A program made the position numbers and the translations under genes. A DNA stretch of 64,000 nt from Gimesia chilikensis (lineage in GTDB: Bacteria > Planctomycetota > Planctomycetia > Planctomycetales > Planctomycetaceae): positions 248,001-312,000 of the forward strand of contig NZ_VTSR01000011.1 of the NCBI RefSeq assembly GCF_008329715.1, written 5' to 3'. Shown in pieces: positions 9,101 through 16,750 of the stretch. How positions within the stretch are numbered: position 1 is the stretch's first letter; the number at the start of each line of letters is the position of its first letter. Under the pieces are notes generated by a model. The model had not been told where the DNA came from and did not search any database. It saw only the letters and a list, made by a program, of their open reading frames with translations.

Positions 9101-9670
9101 AACTTTGTTTCGGGTTTGATTCTGCTGATCGAGCGGCCGATTCGAGTGGGTGATATTATCACCGTGGATGAGATCACGGGGATTGTTTCTCGAATCCGGA
9201 TGCGGGCGACCACCATTACCAACTGGGACCGCAAGGAATACATCGTTCCCAACCGGGACTTCATTACCGGTAAACTCCTGAACTGGACGCTGACCGATTC
9301 GGTCAACCGTGTGACGATTACCGTCGGGGTCGCCTATGGAACCGACACGAATCGGGCCACCGATCTGGCAATGAAGATCCTGATGGATCATCCACAGGTC
9401 CTGGAGGATCCGGCTCCGAGTATCACCTTTGAATCATTCGGCGACAGTACGCTGAATCTGATCCTGAGAGCCTACCTGCCTGACCTTGATAACAGGCTGC
9501 TGGCGATTCACCAGATTCATACTGCCATCCACGAACAGTTCAATGCCGCCGACATTGAAATCGCCTTCCCACAACGGGACGTGCATCTGTTCTACGGTGA
9601 TAAACCGGTGATGATTCCTCCGCCGGAACTGCCGGGACCCGAAACCACTGAGAACACGGAAACCAGTTGA
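6155..9670 (+). CDS. large MscS-family mechanosensitive channel (MscK/MscM-like)
   Basis: This 1171-residue protein has a signal peptide (cleavage probably after the Ser-rich GFISSSYSQ). A long periplasmic coiled-coil region follows, about residues 40-480, rich in Lys, Glu and Gln. Around ten hydrophobic segments lie between about 515 and 965. The C-terminal MscS core, about residues 965-1150, has the pore-helix/beta-domain hallmark FGLGFGLQEIFANFVSG, then RPIRVGDIITV and IVPNRDFITGKLLNW. Overall size and order match the MscK/MscM branch, which releases solutes under hypo-osmotic stress, with the core in the inner membrane. The predicted start ATG gives a good signal sequence. Its stop codon is only six bases from the stop of the convergent thioesterase gene. 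Confidence 0.93.
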   Translation: MFCRSRLRTSCLPVAIVLLALTGFISSSYSQVPKKPAPANGSDSTTTTEEPQITSESIQKRIDQIKNIKDLTEDNQKKAGEFYSQALANLKKAEDLKVATGRYAEDAKNAMQRLNQVKQEIENLNKEPAPSFNHIQDLPKLQQMLVQEEANLEQFKQQQANWDEQITGRVNRQKEILTRIAEIDNKISDLDKQLALPAPADEPAIVTDARKTELKTRISLLKTEKPALRAEQSSYEAEEAVGYPRVRQDFLKLQTQKKSEEVEALKKQIAKRRNIESEMRVQEARDEVFATNPLLQPLAEKNQQYAEDIQALNHKIQSVDQKYSQTSKILDELKKQFTQTKEKETSIGLTGPIGLLLRNQQSSLPDIETRKLSIEKRAKEIDEVHLRLFELDDEWSEFPSAETVTDNIIKDSKRKLSDIEKANLKSIVEETLAKQKEYLDTLIRSNNAYFNKLMDLDVAETQLVKQTEEYADYIQERVFWIKSSPPISFAEAKQIPNSLSWLLSPTHWKQLLEAIQQDIITNPIIYATGIFCFISLLYLAYNVRQQLRIINKEIIRSSFRKFGITARVAFLTMFIAIVWPGFIWFFAWRLGSGLETPPFVKAVDYSLKQVAWLLFFWELIRQICRPLGLGESHFGWYKQTVLYVRKNIRWVIPISVPLLFVTLVLHGKEVDRTQDLLERLFFVALLVTYTIFARRVFHPRSGLFQSIMNYNQEVWYDRLKYLVYFLALAVPCGLIILSLIGFYFTAMSLFHLIFLTLWLFLGVILFRAILLRWILIHHRQLSHKLNQERLEALRKENQESSTPESNIAGITTEEENPADLTKISAQIKRLVNACMLVILLLGAFGIWGDVMPAFNRLDSFKLWSTQVQVEEEVENPEGGTTTKVIDRLEPVTYLDVALALIYALFAVIATRNIPGLLEFLVLQRLPLDSSVKYATTSLARYVVALIGIFVVFNALGLGWSKLQWLATALTFGLGFGLQEIFANFVSGLILLIERPIRVGDIITVDEITGIVSRIRMRATTITNWDRKEYIVPNRDFITGKLLNWTLTDSVNRVTITVGVAYGTDTNRATDLAMKILMDHPQVLEDPAPSITFESFGDSTLNLILRAYLPDLDNRLLAIHQIHTAIHEQFNAADIEIAFPQRDVHLFYGDKPVMIPPPELPGPETTENTETS

Positions 9671-9676
9671 GCGGTT

Positions 9677-10138
9677 TCAGACGTCTGACAATTCCCGAAT
9701 AACGAAGTTCCCCTTAATGGTCGCGGCAACCTTGCCGTTGACCATTACCTGGGGGTTAAGTTCAATCCGGGCTCTGCCTTTCCGCTGCAGAGACGCCAGG
9801 AATGTTTCCCAGACGGGCTCCTCAGGGAACAGGCATGTCCCTTCAAAGTCGGCCTCGATGGGGCGCTGGAACTCGATTTCGCTTTTGTGAATCACGATTT
9901 TATATCTGCGTTCAGAACTATGTAGACGCAGATGGATCAGGGTCCAGCCGGCCAGGATTCCTAGACTGGCAATGCTGCCTCCAAAGGCGGTCTCCTGGTG
10001 ATTCAGGTTCGGCTTCAACCGGGCCAGCAGCCGCAGGCGATCCGGTTCAGGAGGCATGACTTCCAGCTGCATGGCGCGGGTGATTGGAATATGCTCATGC
10101 AAATAAGCAGTCACTTCCTCAGCATCATAGTCAAGCAT
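9677..10138 (-). CDS. YiiD C-terminal-type hot-dog thioesterase
   Basis: The 153-residue protein resembles the thioesterase domain found at the C-terminus of YiiD. An N-terminal helix is followed by HIPITRAMQLEV. The central helix region NHQETAFGGSIASLGILAGW is typical of hot-dog folds that hydrolyse acyl-CoA or acyl-ACP. A beta-rich C-terminal half follows, with IEFQRPIEADFEGTC. The usual acetyltransferase half of YiiD is absent, so this is the stand-alone thioesterase form. The substrate cannot be read from sequence. The gene is convergent with the MscS-like gene and about 110 bases downstream of a secreted-protein gene on the same strand. Confidence 0.75.
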   Translation of the reverse strand: MLDYDAEEVTAYLHEHIPITRAMQLEVMPPEPDRLRLLARLKPNLNHQETAFGGSIASLGILAGWTLIHLRLHSSERRYKIVIHKSEIEFQRPIEADFEGTCLFPEEPVWETFLASLQRKGRARIELNPQVMVNGKVAATIKGNFVIRELSDV

Positions 10139-10248
10139 ACTTCCTGTTCCTGATTAAACGTCACGTCAGTCAGGAACATGTTGACGCATCCTCTCCGAAA
10201 AGACAAGTGGCTGTAAATTCACATCGACTCTGGCGGAAGTGCAGATCC

Positions 10249-11040
10249 TTATTCCGGCATCGGCAGTGGTGGCAGAAATTCGGGTCCTTCCAGAGCCGGT
10301 GGCGGGGACTTCTGCTGCGGAGCGGGAAATACCGGTGCGGTCTTGCGAGCCGGCTTCCAGTCGGAATCGCGCTCTGGCTGACGAGGCTGGAGAGGTCGGG
10401 ACCGCTGTGGTGTCCGGTTGGCAGGGAACTCAGGTTGCAGGTCTGAATTGGTTCCCGGCACCGGCGCCGGAAACGTCCGTTTCCCCGGCACCGAAACAGG
10501 AGGTGCATAATGAGCCTGTAACTGTCGAATTGAAAACTGCATCCCCTGTAAAGTTCCGTAAACTTCATTGAGACTCTGTTCCGGAATCATCTGGTAAGGA
10601 AATCCCTGACAGCGAAAACAGGGATCCGGGTACCCGTTACCGCCATAAAAGACATATCCGTTCGGTCCGGTCGGCTTGATTACCGGACTGGTCAAGACTG
10701 GTAACCGGGCCGATTTCAGCGTCTGCTCCAGATCCGTAACCAGCAGTTCCAGATCGACCAACGCCTGGTCCATCCCCTGGACGGGTGCCTTCAGGATGAT
10801 CATCCGCTGAATGTCATCCGCCATCGCATGGATCTCACGTGCCTTCGAGTAGTACATGCGCTGTCCACGAATCCCCCGAAACCGATTGCGGATCTCCCTG
10901 CAGAGCTGAAACGAATCACGATTCAACTGGCTTCCCAACACTTCAGGCCCCGGCGACTGGGCATACAGGCCCCTCTCCTGCATGAACCACAGTCCCAGTA
11001 AGAGAACTATCAGGCCGAATTGTCTGGTGCGCTGAAACAT
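10249..11040 (-). CDS. hypothetical secreted Pro/Arg-rich protein
   Basis: I do not recognise a family with confidence. The start at 11040 is chosen because GGAGAAT sits just upstream and it gives a clean signal peptide (MFQRTRQFGLIVLLLGLWFM, cleavage near YAQS). The frame extends upstream to 11100 without coding features. The 263-residue product has a helical middle region with LVDLELLVTDLEQTLKSA, similar in style to other secreted planctomycete proteins of unknown function. A Cys pair occurs in PDPCFRCQGF. The C-terminus is disordered, rich in Pro, Arg and Gln, from about residue 190. It is transcribed toward the thioesterase gene. Function unknown; a cell-envelope location is inferred. Confidence 0.7.
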   Translation of the reverse strand: MFQRTRQFGLIVLLLGLWFMQERGLYAQSPGPEVLGSQLNRDSFQLCREIRNRFRGIRGQRMYYSKAREIHAMADDIQRMIILKAPVQGMDQALVDLELLVTDLEQTLKSARLPVLTSPVIKPTGPNGYVFYGGNGYPDPCFRCQGFPYQMIPEQSLNEVYGTLQGMQFSIRQLQAHYAPPVSVPGKRTFPAPVPGTNSDLQPEFPANRTPQRSRPLQPRQPERDSDWKPARKTAPVFPAPQQKSPPPALEGPEFLPPLPMPE

Positions 11041-11396
11041 CGTGATTCTCCTTCGATCAGATGCCAGAGAGTCTGATCCCCTGGCATACTCCTGCATCAA
11101 TCAGTGTGCGTGCCTCAGGAAGGTCGCAAACCATGTTCCAGAATGAGCTGAGAAGCTTCAGAACTGCAGTAACTCTTGAATTATCAGGGTTTTAATCATA
11201 CCCGTTTCTTTGAGAGCCCATCACAGCCGCTACCAGAGGACGACAGAGTGGTGCGGTTTCGATGACAATCGCCACAAATTGATTCAGACGGCTGGCTGCG
11301 CGATTGATAAAATGGCTCTGCGCAGACACAATCAGTGCTGTAAATCAATAACTCATAACTCTTTTAGCGTTTTCATACTGAATCGACGGTAATCTC
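11041..11396. other. intergenic region between divergent genes
   Basis: About 355 bases separating the secreted-protein gene and the esterase gene. I see no RNA gene, repeat or convincing promoter pair. A weak TTGATT ... TGATAA arrangement near 11279-11310 has poor spacing. A 60-codon open frame at 11210-11392 has no supporting features. Confidence 0.45.
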
Positions 11397-12137
11397 ATGG
11401 CTCTCACAACTCGTACCTTCGGTCCTCTCAGCTGCCAGATCTATGATCAGCTTCCCGCTGAGACGAAACCTCAAATCATCGTGGTCGTCTCACACGGATT
11501 TGGTGCCCCCGGTGACGACCTGGTTCCTTTAGGTCCGGAAATTCTTCGACAGAATGCGGCGCTCGCGGACAAAGTTCAATTCGTCTTTCCCGCAGCCCCC
11601 CTCTCTCTGATTGAGATGGGAATTCCCGGTGGACGTGCCTGGTGGATGCTGGATGTCGCCGCTCTGAATGAAGCAATCGCAACCGGGAAAATCCGAGATC
11701 AGCGCGGTCAGACTCCGGATGGACTGCTGGAAGCGGGTCAACAGTATCGTGCGATGCTCGATGCACTGCTGCAGGAAACAGGCGTCCCTCTGTCTCAGTG
11801 CGTGCTTGCCGGGTTTTCACAAGGTTCGATGGTATCCACAGAAGTGGCTCTGCAGCTGCCTGAGCCCCCAGCCGCACTGGCGATCTGGTCAGGCACCCTG
11901 CTTTGTGAAGAACGCTGGGGTGCTCTGGCGGATCAATCAGCCCGGTTTCCCGTTCAGCAGAGTCATGGCACCCAGGACCCGATTCTGCCTTTCGATGGGG
12001 CGATCTGGCTGAAAGAGATGCTGGAACAGCGGGACTATGCGGTCGATTTCACGGAATTCGTGGGTCCGCACACCATCCCACAGCCCGCACTGGACAAATT
12101 CGGCAGTCTGCTTGCTGATCTGACGAGCAGTCTTTGA
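11397..12137 (+). CDS. alpha/beta-hydrolase, phospholipase/carboxylesterase family
   Basis: The 246-residue product belongs to the carboxylesterase/phospholipase (YpfH-like) group of serine hydrolases. The oxyanion-hole strand is VVVSHGFGAPGDDLVPL. The nucleophile elbow is GFSQGS (Ser about 141), the acid is in GTQDPILP (Asp about 194) and the histidine is in VGPHTIP (His about 225), so the triad is complete. There is no signal peptide, so the enzyme is probably cytoplasmic and hydrolyses short-chain or lysophospholipid esters. The next gene starts about 200 bases downstream on the same strand and may be transcribed separately. Confidence 0.9.
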   Translation: MALTTRTFGPLSCQIYDQLPAETKPQIIVVVSHGFGAPGDDLVPLGPEILRQNAALADKVQFVFPAAPLSLIEMGIPGGRAWWMLDVAALNEAIATGKIRDQRGQTPDGLLEAGQQYRAMLDALLQETGVPLSQCVLAGFSQGSMVSTEVALQLPEPPAALAIWSGTLLCEERWGALADQSARFPVQQSHGTQDPILPFDGAIWLKEMLEQRDYAVDFTEFVGPHTIPQPALDKFGSLLADLTSSL

Positions 12138-12338
12138 GTGAAGAACAGGTTAATCCTCGGAAACCCTTTATTTGTCAAGGCCTTGTATTGAGACTGATCT
12201 CCACTCAGGACATAATAACAACAGCGAATTCACGTGATACATTCCAATTGACTTTTGAGTTCTTCAGACGACTCAAATCCATTACCAGAACTGTTTTCGG
12301 GCCTCTGTCCCGGTTTCCGGGGACAGAATTAAGATAGC

Positions 12339-14660
12339 ATGAAATCACCTCTCGTATTCCGAACCTCACTCATTTCCATGCTGCTGTTACTGCTGTTCTG
12401 GGCACAGCCTTCCCTGTTGCCTGCAGCAGAACAGTCTGGTGCTGTTGAAGTCGAGCAGGTCCAGGTCGGTTTTGGCGGCATCTACAAGGTGGGACGCTGG
12501 GTTCCCGTGACGCTCAAAGTCGCGACGAAAGAAGCCACCAGTCTGCAATTCACGGTTACCGCCCTCTCCCCGGACGGAAACCCGACGGAAGTCCCCTCGC
12601 AGGTTTTTGAATGTCCGCAACCAGGTGAGTACCAGTTACGCTCCCTGTTCAAAGCTGGTCTGCTGGATTGCCCCTTACGGATCCGATTGAAAGAGCCCAA
12701 ATCCCAGGCGGTCCTGCAGGAGTTCGCTTACTCACCCCGGTCTGCACAAAATCAGTTCGCAGGCATGGGAATCAAACAGTCAGTGGAGCTCTGGGCGACC
12801 ATCGGTGAGGTAGCTGGATACAACACGATTTCTGAAACAGAACTGGAGACACTCGACCCGAATCTGGATCAGTACAGCGTTCAAATTTCCGATCAGGCAC
12901 TCTTGCCCGAAGACGCCTACGGCTACGATACACTCGACACTCTGATTGTCGACAGCGACTACAGTGTGAGTGGGGTGAAAAACAGAGCGATTCGTGACTG
13001 GGTCGCCAGTGGCGGTCACCTGGTGATCTGCGTGGGCACTGACCAGGAGGCGTACCAGCAGAGTGATTTCGCCAAATGGATTCCGGTCAAGATTCTGGGA
13101 ACCAGCCGCGTACGTGAACTGAGCAGCCTCGAACTGTACGCAACTGTCCGCTCGCGAATTCGCGGAGTCGCCACTGCTTCTCGCATTCAAATTGAATCTG
13201 GAGAAGTGCTGGCTACCTCGCTGGATGGCCCGCTGCTCGTCCGTGTTCCTTACGGACTGGGTGTGGTCACATTCCTGGCACTGGATCTGAATACCAGCCC
13301 GCTGTCCGGCTGGGACGGGTTGGAAAACCTCTGCCCCAAACTGGCACTCCGTGGAAATCAGGTCACCGCCACGCGCAGCAAAAATGCCGAGCTGGGCAAA
13401 CGGATTTCGCAGACTGGTATTTCCGAACTGGAAACCCAGATGTTTCATTCACAGCAGAATTTCCTGGGTGTCAAACGTGCTTCACACTGGTGGGTCATGG
13501 GATTGATTCTGATCTACCTGCTGATCATTGGCCCCCTCGATTACCTCGTCGTACATCGGATCCTGAAGAAACCGCATATCACCTGGTTCACTTTTCCAAC
13601 AATGGTACTGCTGGCTGCCGGCTGGGGTGTGTTGACCGCTCAACAGAACAACGGCTCCCAGTTGCATTCGACGCAATTGAATCTGACAGATTACGATGCC
13701 ACCACCGGGCAACTCCGCGGGCGGTTTTACCTGAATCTCTACAGCCCGGAAACGCGGCGTTACCAGGTTCAGGTGATGTCTGAAATTCCCACAACCACAG
13801 TCCAGTCTGACAAGTTTCCGACACACCTCTGCTGGAATGGTCTGCCGGAAACCACGTTTGCCGGCATGTATCGCTCTGCCGAAGGAACGATTACGGGACC
13901 CACATATGAGTTCACTCCGGATTCCACCGAAATTAAAAATCTGCCTCTGCTGAAATGGGGCACCAAGAGTCTGCTGGGAGACTGGTCACAGCAGCAGCCA
14001 GAGCTGCTCACTTCGAATCTGACAGGGAACAGCCTGGGGCAACTCTCCGGTAATCTGACGCAGCATTTTTCCGGTCCTTTGAAAGACTGGGTGCTGGCGT
14101 ATGGCAACCGAATCTACCTGCCACTCGTGAATCCGGAACAGCTGGAAGACTCATACATTCCTGCCGATCAGGTCTGGGACATCAACGGTCCGCTGGTCGA
14201 ATCGCGTAACATTAAAGGTTATCTTACTGGCTCGGTTTCGCGACGGATCGCCGCCCGCGGCGCGAATGCAGGCAATGTTGTCACCGAGCAGACAGAATAC
14301 GACGCCTTCTCCAAAAACGCCTATCAGATCCTGAAGATTCTGACATTCCATGAAAGCTCAGGGGGCTTCGGCTATACAGGGCTCTCCAATATCGCCGCCG
14401 AGCAACTGGATCTCACCGAACAATTGCGGCTGGGACGAGCAGTGCTGTTCGCGCGACTGGATCAGCCCCTCAGCCAGGTAAAGCTGGACGACACCGAGTT
14501 GCCTCAGGATCAGCAGGACACCTATCTGCGTGTCGTGATCCCCGTGAAACGCTCGCGAGAGATTCAATACGAGTTACCTTCGCTGGACGAAAAAGAGAAC
14601 AAAGAAAAAGAAGAACTGCCCCAGCAGCAGGACACACCTACCGGGAGTGAGCAAGAGTGA
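12339..14660 (+). CDS. membrane-anchored protein with GATase-like domain, coupled to an ABC ATPase
   Basis: This 773-residue protein has a signal peptide (LLLLLFWAQPSLLPAAEQ) and beta-rich extracytoplasmic regions. A stretch around residues 190-230 (TLDTLIVDSDYSVSG, then IRDWVASGGHLVICVG) resembles the glutamine-amidotransferase-like fold found in uncharacterised planctomycete membrane proteins. A pair of transmembrane helices lies at about residues 384-430. A second periplasmic-type domain and a charged Glu/Lys tail follow. The stop codon overlaps the GTG start of the ABC ATPase gene by four bases (GTGA), so the two are translationally coupled. The ATPase probably acts with this protein. It is not a canonical permease because it has too few membrane helices. 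Exact function unknown. Confidence 0.75.
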   Translation: MKSPLVFRTSLISMLLLLLFWAQPSLLPAAEQSGAVEVEQVQVGFGGIYKVGRWVPVTLKVATKEATSLQFTVTALSPDGNPTEVPSQVFECPQPGEYQLRSLFKAGLLDCPLRIRLKEPKSQAVLQEFAYSPRSAQNQFAGMGIKQSVELWATIGEVAGYNTISETELETLDPNLDQYSVQISDQALLPEDAYGYDTLDTLIVDSDYSVSGVKNRAIRDWVASGGHLVICVGTDQEAYQQSDFAKWIPVKILGTSRVRELSSLELYATVRSRIRGVATASRIQIESGEVLATSLDGPLLVRVPYGLGVVTFLALDLNTSPLSGWDGLENLCPKLALRGNQVTATRSKNAELGKRISQTGISELETQMFHSQQNFLGVKRASHWWVMGLILIYLLIIGPLDYLVVHRILKKPHITWFTFPTMVLLAAGWGVLTAQQNNGSQLHSTQLNLTDYDATTGQLRGRFYLNLYSPETRRYQVQVMSEIPTTTVQSDKFPTHLCWNGLPETTFAGMYRSAEGTITGPTYEFTPDSTEIKNLPLLKWGTKSLLGDWSQQQPELLTSNLTGNSLGQLSGNLTQHFSGPLKDWVLAYGNRIYLPLVNPEQLEDSYIPADQVWDINGPLVESRNIKGYLTGSVSRRIAARGANAGNVVTEQTEYDAFSKNAYQILKILTFHESSGGFGYTGLSNIAAEQLDLTEQLRLGRAVLFARLDQPLSQVKLDDTELPQDQQDTYLRVVIPVKRSREIQYELPSLDEKENKEKEELPQQQDTPTGSEQE

Positions 14661-15583
14661 TTGAAACACGTAATTTAACCAAACGCTACGGTAACCTGGT
14701 TGCCGTGAATAATATCAATCTGAACCTGGGTGAAGGTGATGTCTTCGGTTTTATCGGCCCCAACGGTTCGGGCAAGACCACGACCATGCGGATGATCGCC
14801 ACCCTGCTCAGTCCGGACTATGGCGAAGCCTATGTCTGCGGGAAATCGATCTATACACATCCCGAGGAAATCCGTCGCCTGGTCGGCTTCATGCCCGACT
14901 TCTTCGGCGTCTATGACGACATGACCGTGATCGAATACCTCGAGTTTTTCGCCTCGGCTTATCGCATCAAAGGGCCCCAGCGCCGCAAGGTCTGCGAAGA
15001 GAAACTGGAACTGGTCGATATGACCTTCAAACGGGATGCGATGGTCAATCAGCTTTCCCGCGGCCAGACTCAGCGAATCGGGCTGGCACGTGTGCTGCTG
15101 CATGAACCACAGGTGCTGCTCCTCGACGAACCTGCCAGTGGTCTCGACCCCCGTGCCCGTATCGAGATTCGTAACCTGCTCAAACGACTGGGGGAAATGA
15201 AGAAGACTGTGATCGTTTCCAGTCACATTCTGCCCGAACTGGCAGACGTGTGTACGCGGGTCGGCATGATCGAAAAAGGGAACCTGATCGTTGACGACAA
15301 CGTCGATGAGGTCATGAAGAAGGCACGTCAGCGGATCCTGCTGCATGTCGCGGTGACTGAGAACACCGACAAGGCAGCAGCCCTGCTGGAAAAACATCCC
15401 CAGGTTTCCCAGTTGGAAATCAAGAAAGATGAGATGCTGGTGACGCTGCAGAATGATGTGAAGGACTATACCTTCATTCCCTCTCTGCTGATCGGAGAAG
15501 GCTTCCAGCTCAAGTTGTTCCGCGAAGAGGAAATCAACCTCGAAACCGCCTTCATGGAACTGACCAAAGGCCTCGTTCAGTAA
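14657..15583 (+). CDS. ABC transporter ATP-binding protein
   Basis: The 308-residue protein is a complete nucleotide-binding domain of the multidrug/gliding-type ABC family. It has Walker A GPNGSGKTT (about residues 34-42), a Q-loop region near GFMPDFFGVYDDM, the signature LSRGQTQRIGLAR (variant of LSGGQ) and Walker B VLLLDEPASGLDP. The H-loop is SSHILPELADVC, and a C-terminal extension of about 90 residues resembles that of CcmA/NatA-type ATPases. The start is GTG at 14657, inside the stop of the previous gene. No ABC permease gene follows; the next gene is convergent. The partner may be the upstream membrane protein or a permease elsewhere. Confidence 0.93.
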   Translation: MIETRNLTKRYGNLVAVNNINLNLGEGDVFGFIGPNGSGKTTTMRMIATLLSPDYGEAYVCGKSIYTHPEEIRRLVGFMPDFFGVYDDMTVIEYLEFFASAYRIKGPQRRKVCEEKLELVDMTFKRDAMVNQLSRGQTQRIGLARVLLHEPQVLLLDEPASGLDPRARIEIRNLLKRLGEMKKTVIVSSHILPELADVCTRVGMIEKGNLIVDDNVDEVMKKARQRILLHVAVTENTDKAAALLEKHPQVSQLEIKKDEMLVTLQNDVKDYTFIPSLLIGEGFQLKLFREEEINLETAFMELTKGLVQ

Positions 15584-15601
15584 ATATTCCGTATCAGAGA
15601 G

Positions 15602-15631
15602 CAGGTTGACGCAGCAGTCTACGTCAACCTG
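15602..15631. terminator. hairpin between convergent ABC ATPase and hydrolase genes
   Basis: CAGGTTGACG pairs perfectly with CGTCAACCTG around a 10-base loop. It lies midway between two convergent stop codons. There is no long T-run on either side, so a Rho-independent terminator is possible but imperfect. Confidence 0.4.
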
Positions 15632-15649
15632 ATTCACTGATCGTGATGA

Positions 15650-16456
15650 CTACTTCTTCTTTTTTGCTGCTTCACGCTTCGCTTTGCGTTCGGCTTCTGC
15701 TTTCGCTTCCGCAGCTCTGACTTCCTTTTCGGGTTTGCGTTTCTGCTTCAGCAGCCATTCGTAAACCTCGGGGTTGTTGTAGGTTTCCGTCCAGGAATCG
15801 TGTCCGGCTTCCGGATAGATCGTAAACGAAACATCGGCCTTTTCTTTCTTGAGCACATCGACCAGGGTCTGCGAACGTTCCAGTGGCACAGCGCCATCTT
15901 TCGCTCCGTGGAAAACCCAGATGGGAACGTGTTTGATTTTCTTGACCCAGAATTTTTCGCCACCGCCGCAAATCGGCACCAGGGCCGCGAACCGGTAAGG
16001 GGTATAGGCGGCCAGGGACCAGGTACCGAAGCCTCCCATACTCAGACCGGTTACATAAATCCGGTCTTTGTCGACTTTGTACTTCTTTTCAATGTCATTC
16101 AACAGGGCCGTCAGTTCCACCGGCTGCCAGAGTTGCTCTTCGGGACACTGGGGTGAAACCACGATGAAGGGGAACTGCTTTCCGTTCTTGATCAGCTTGG
16201 GTGGACCGTGAACCGTCACCAGATCCAGATTATCTCCCCGCTCTCCGGCACCGTGCAGAAACAGCATTAAGGGCCACTTTTCTTTCTCATCGTAATTCTC
16301 AGGCAGATAGATCAGGTAATCCATGTTGACCGGAATCGTGGTTTTGAGCTCTGCAGCCCCCTGCTTGCCCGACTGTGCTTTTTCTTCCGCCTCGATGGAA
16401 GCCCCGCTCATCAGCATGAGCAGTGCCAGTGCTCCTGGTAACATTTTTCGCAACAT
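15650..16456 (-). CDS. secreted alpha/beta-hydrolase, dienelactone-hydrolase/PHB-depolymerase-like
   Basis: The start at 16456 is chosen for its signal peptide (MLRKMLPGALALLMLMSG) and a GAGAG element upstream; the frame extends to 16624 without such features. The 268-residue protein has the oxyanion-hole strand LMLFLHGAGERGDN, the nucleophile in GLSMGGFGTW (Ser139), the acid in HGAKDGAVP (Asp187) and the histidine in AGHDSW (His219). This order is typical of the prolyl-oligopeptidase-like and feruloyl-esterase-like hydrolases secreted by planctomycetes to break down polymers. The last 30 residues form a Lys/Ala/Glu-rich charged tail (ending in KKKK) that is not part of the fold. Substrate unknown. 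Confidence 0.88.
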   Translation of the reverse strand: MLRKMLPGALALLMLMSGASIEAEEKAQSGKQGAAELKTTIPVNMDYLIYLPENYDEKEKWPLMLFLHGAGERGDNLDLVTVHGPPKLIKNGKQFPFIVVSPQCPEEQLWQPVELTALLNDIEKKYKVDKDRIYVTGLSMGGFGTWSLAAYTPYRFAALVPICGGGEKFWVKKIKHVPIWVFHGAKDGAVPLERSQTLVDVLKKEKADVSFTIYPEAGHDSWTETYNNPEVYEWLLKQKRKPEKEVRAAEAKAEAERKAKREAAKKKK

Positions 16457-16750
16457 AGGTCTTTTCTCTCCGTATCCTGAACTGTGGTTCTGTGAAGTTA
16501 AGCAAGATAGATCCTGAGCATGACATACCCGCAGTCTCTCCGCAAGCGAACCATGGACGCGAAACAGAGTCTGCCCCGCCGTGAATCCAGGAAAAATACA
16601 CAGCCTCCACAAATAGCAACTCACCCCATTTTAACAATATCAGCCCCACTTACAGTGGCCTCCACAGCCACCAATGAATGGAGACTGCTCTTCACCTAAA
16701 TTCAGTCATCTGTTATTGTTCGGTCCTCAACTCCCGCTTCTGTTCCAGAA
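16457..16750. other. intergenic region, divergent promoters expected
   Basis: About 290 to 330 bases between divergent genes, depending on the start used for the HEAT protein. It holds a small inverted repeat (GTGGC ... GCCAC near 16656-16672). No clear -35/-10 pair or RNA gene is visible. Confidence 0.4.

Noticed and set aside
8495-9391. 298-codon open frame on the minus strand
   Set aside because: It is antisense to the MscS domain. The plus-strand protein has the conserved pore motif; the minus product is His/Gln/Gly-biased without motifs.
14675-15637. 320-codon open frame on the minus strand
   Set aside because: It is antisense to the ABC ATPase, which has all nucleotide-binding motifs. 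The minus product is a typical mirror frame.
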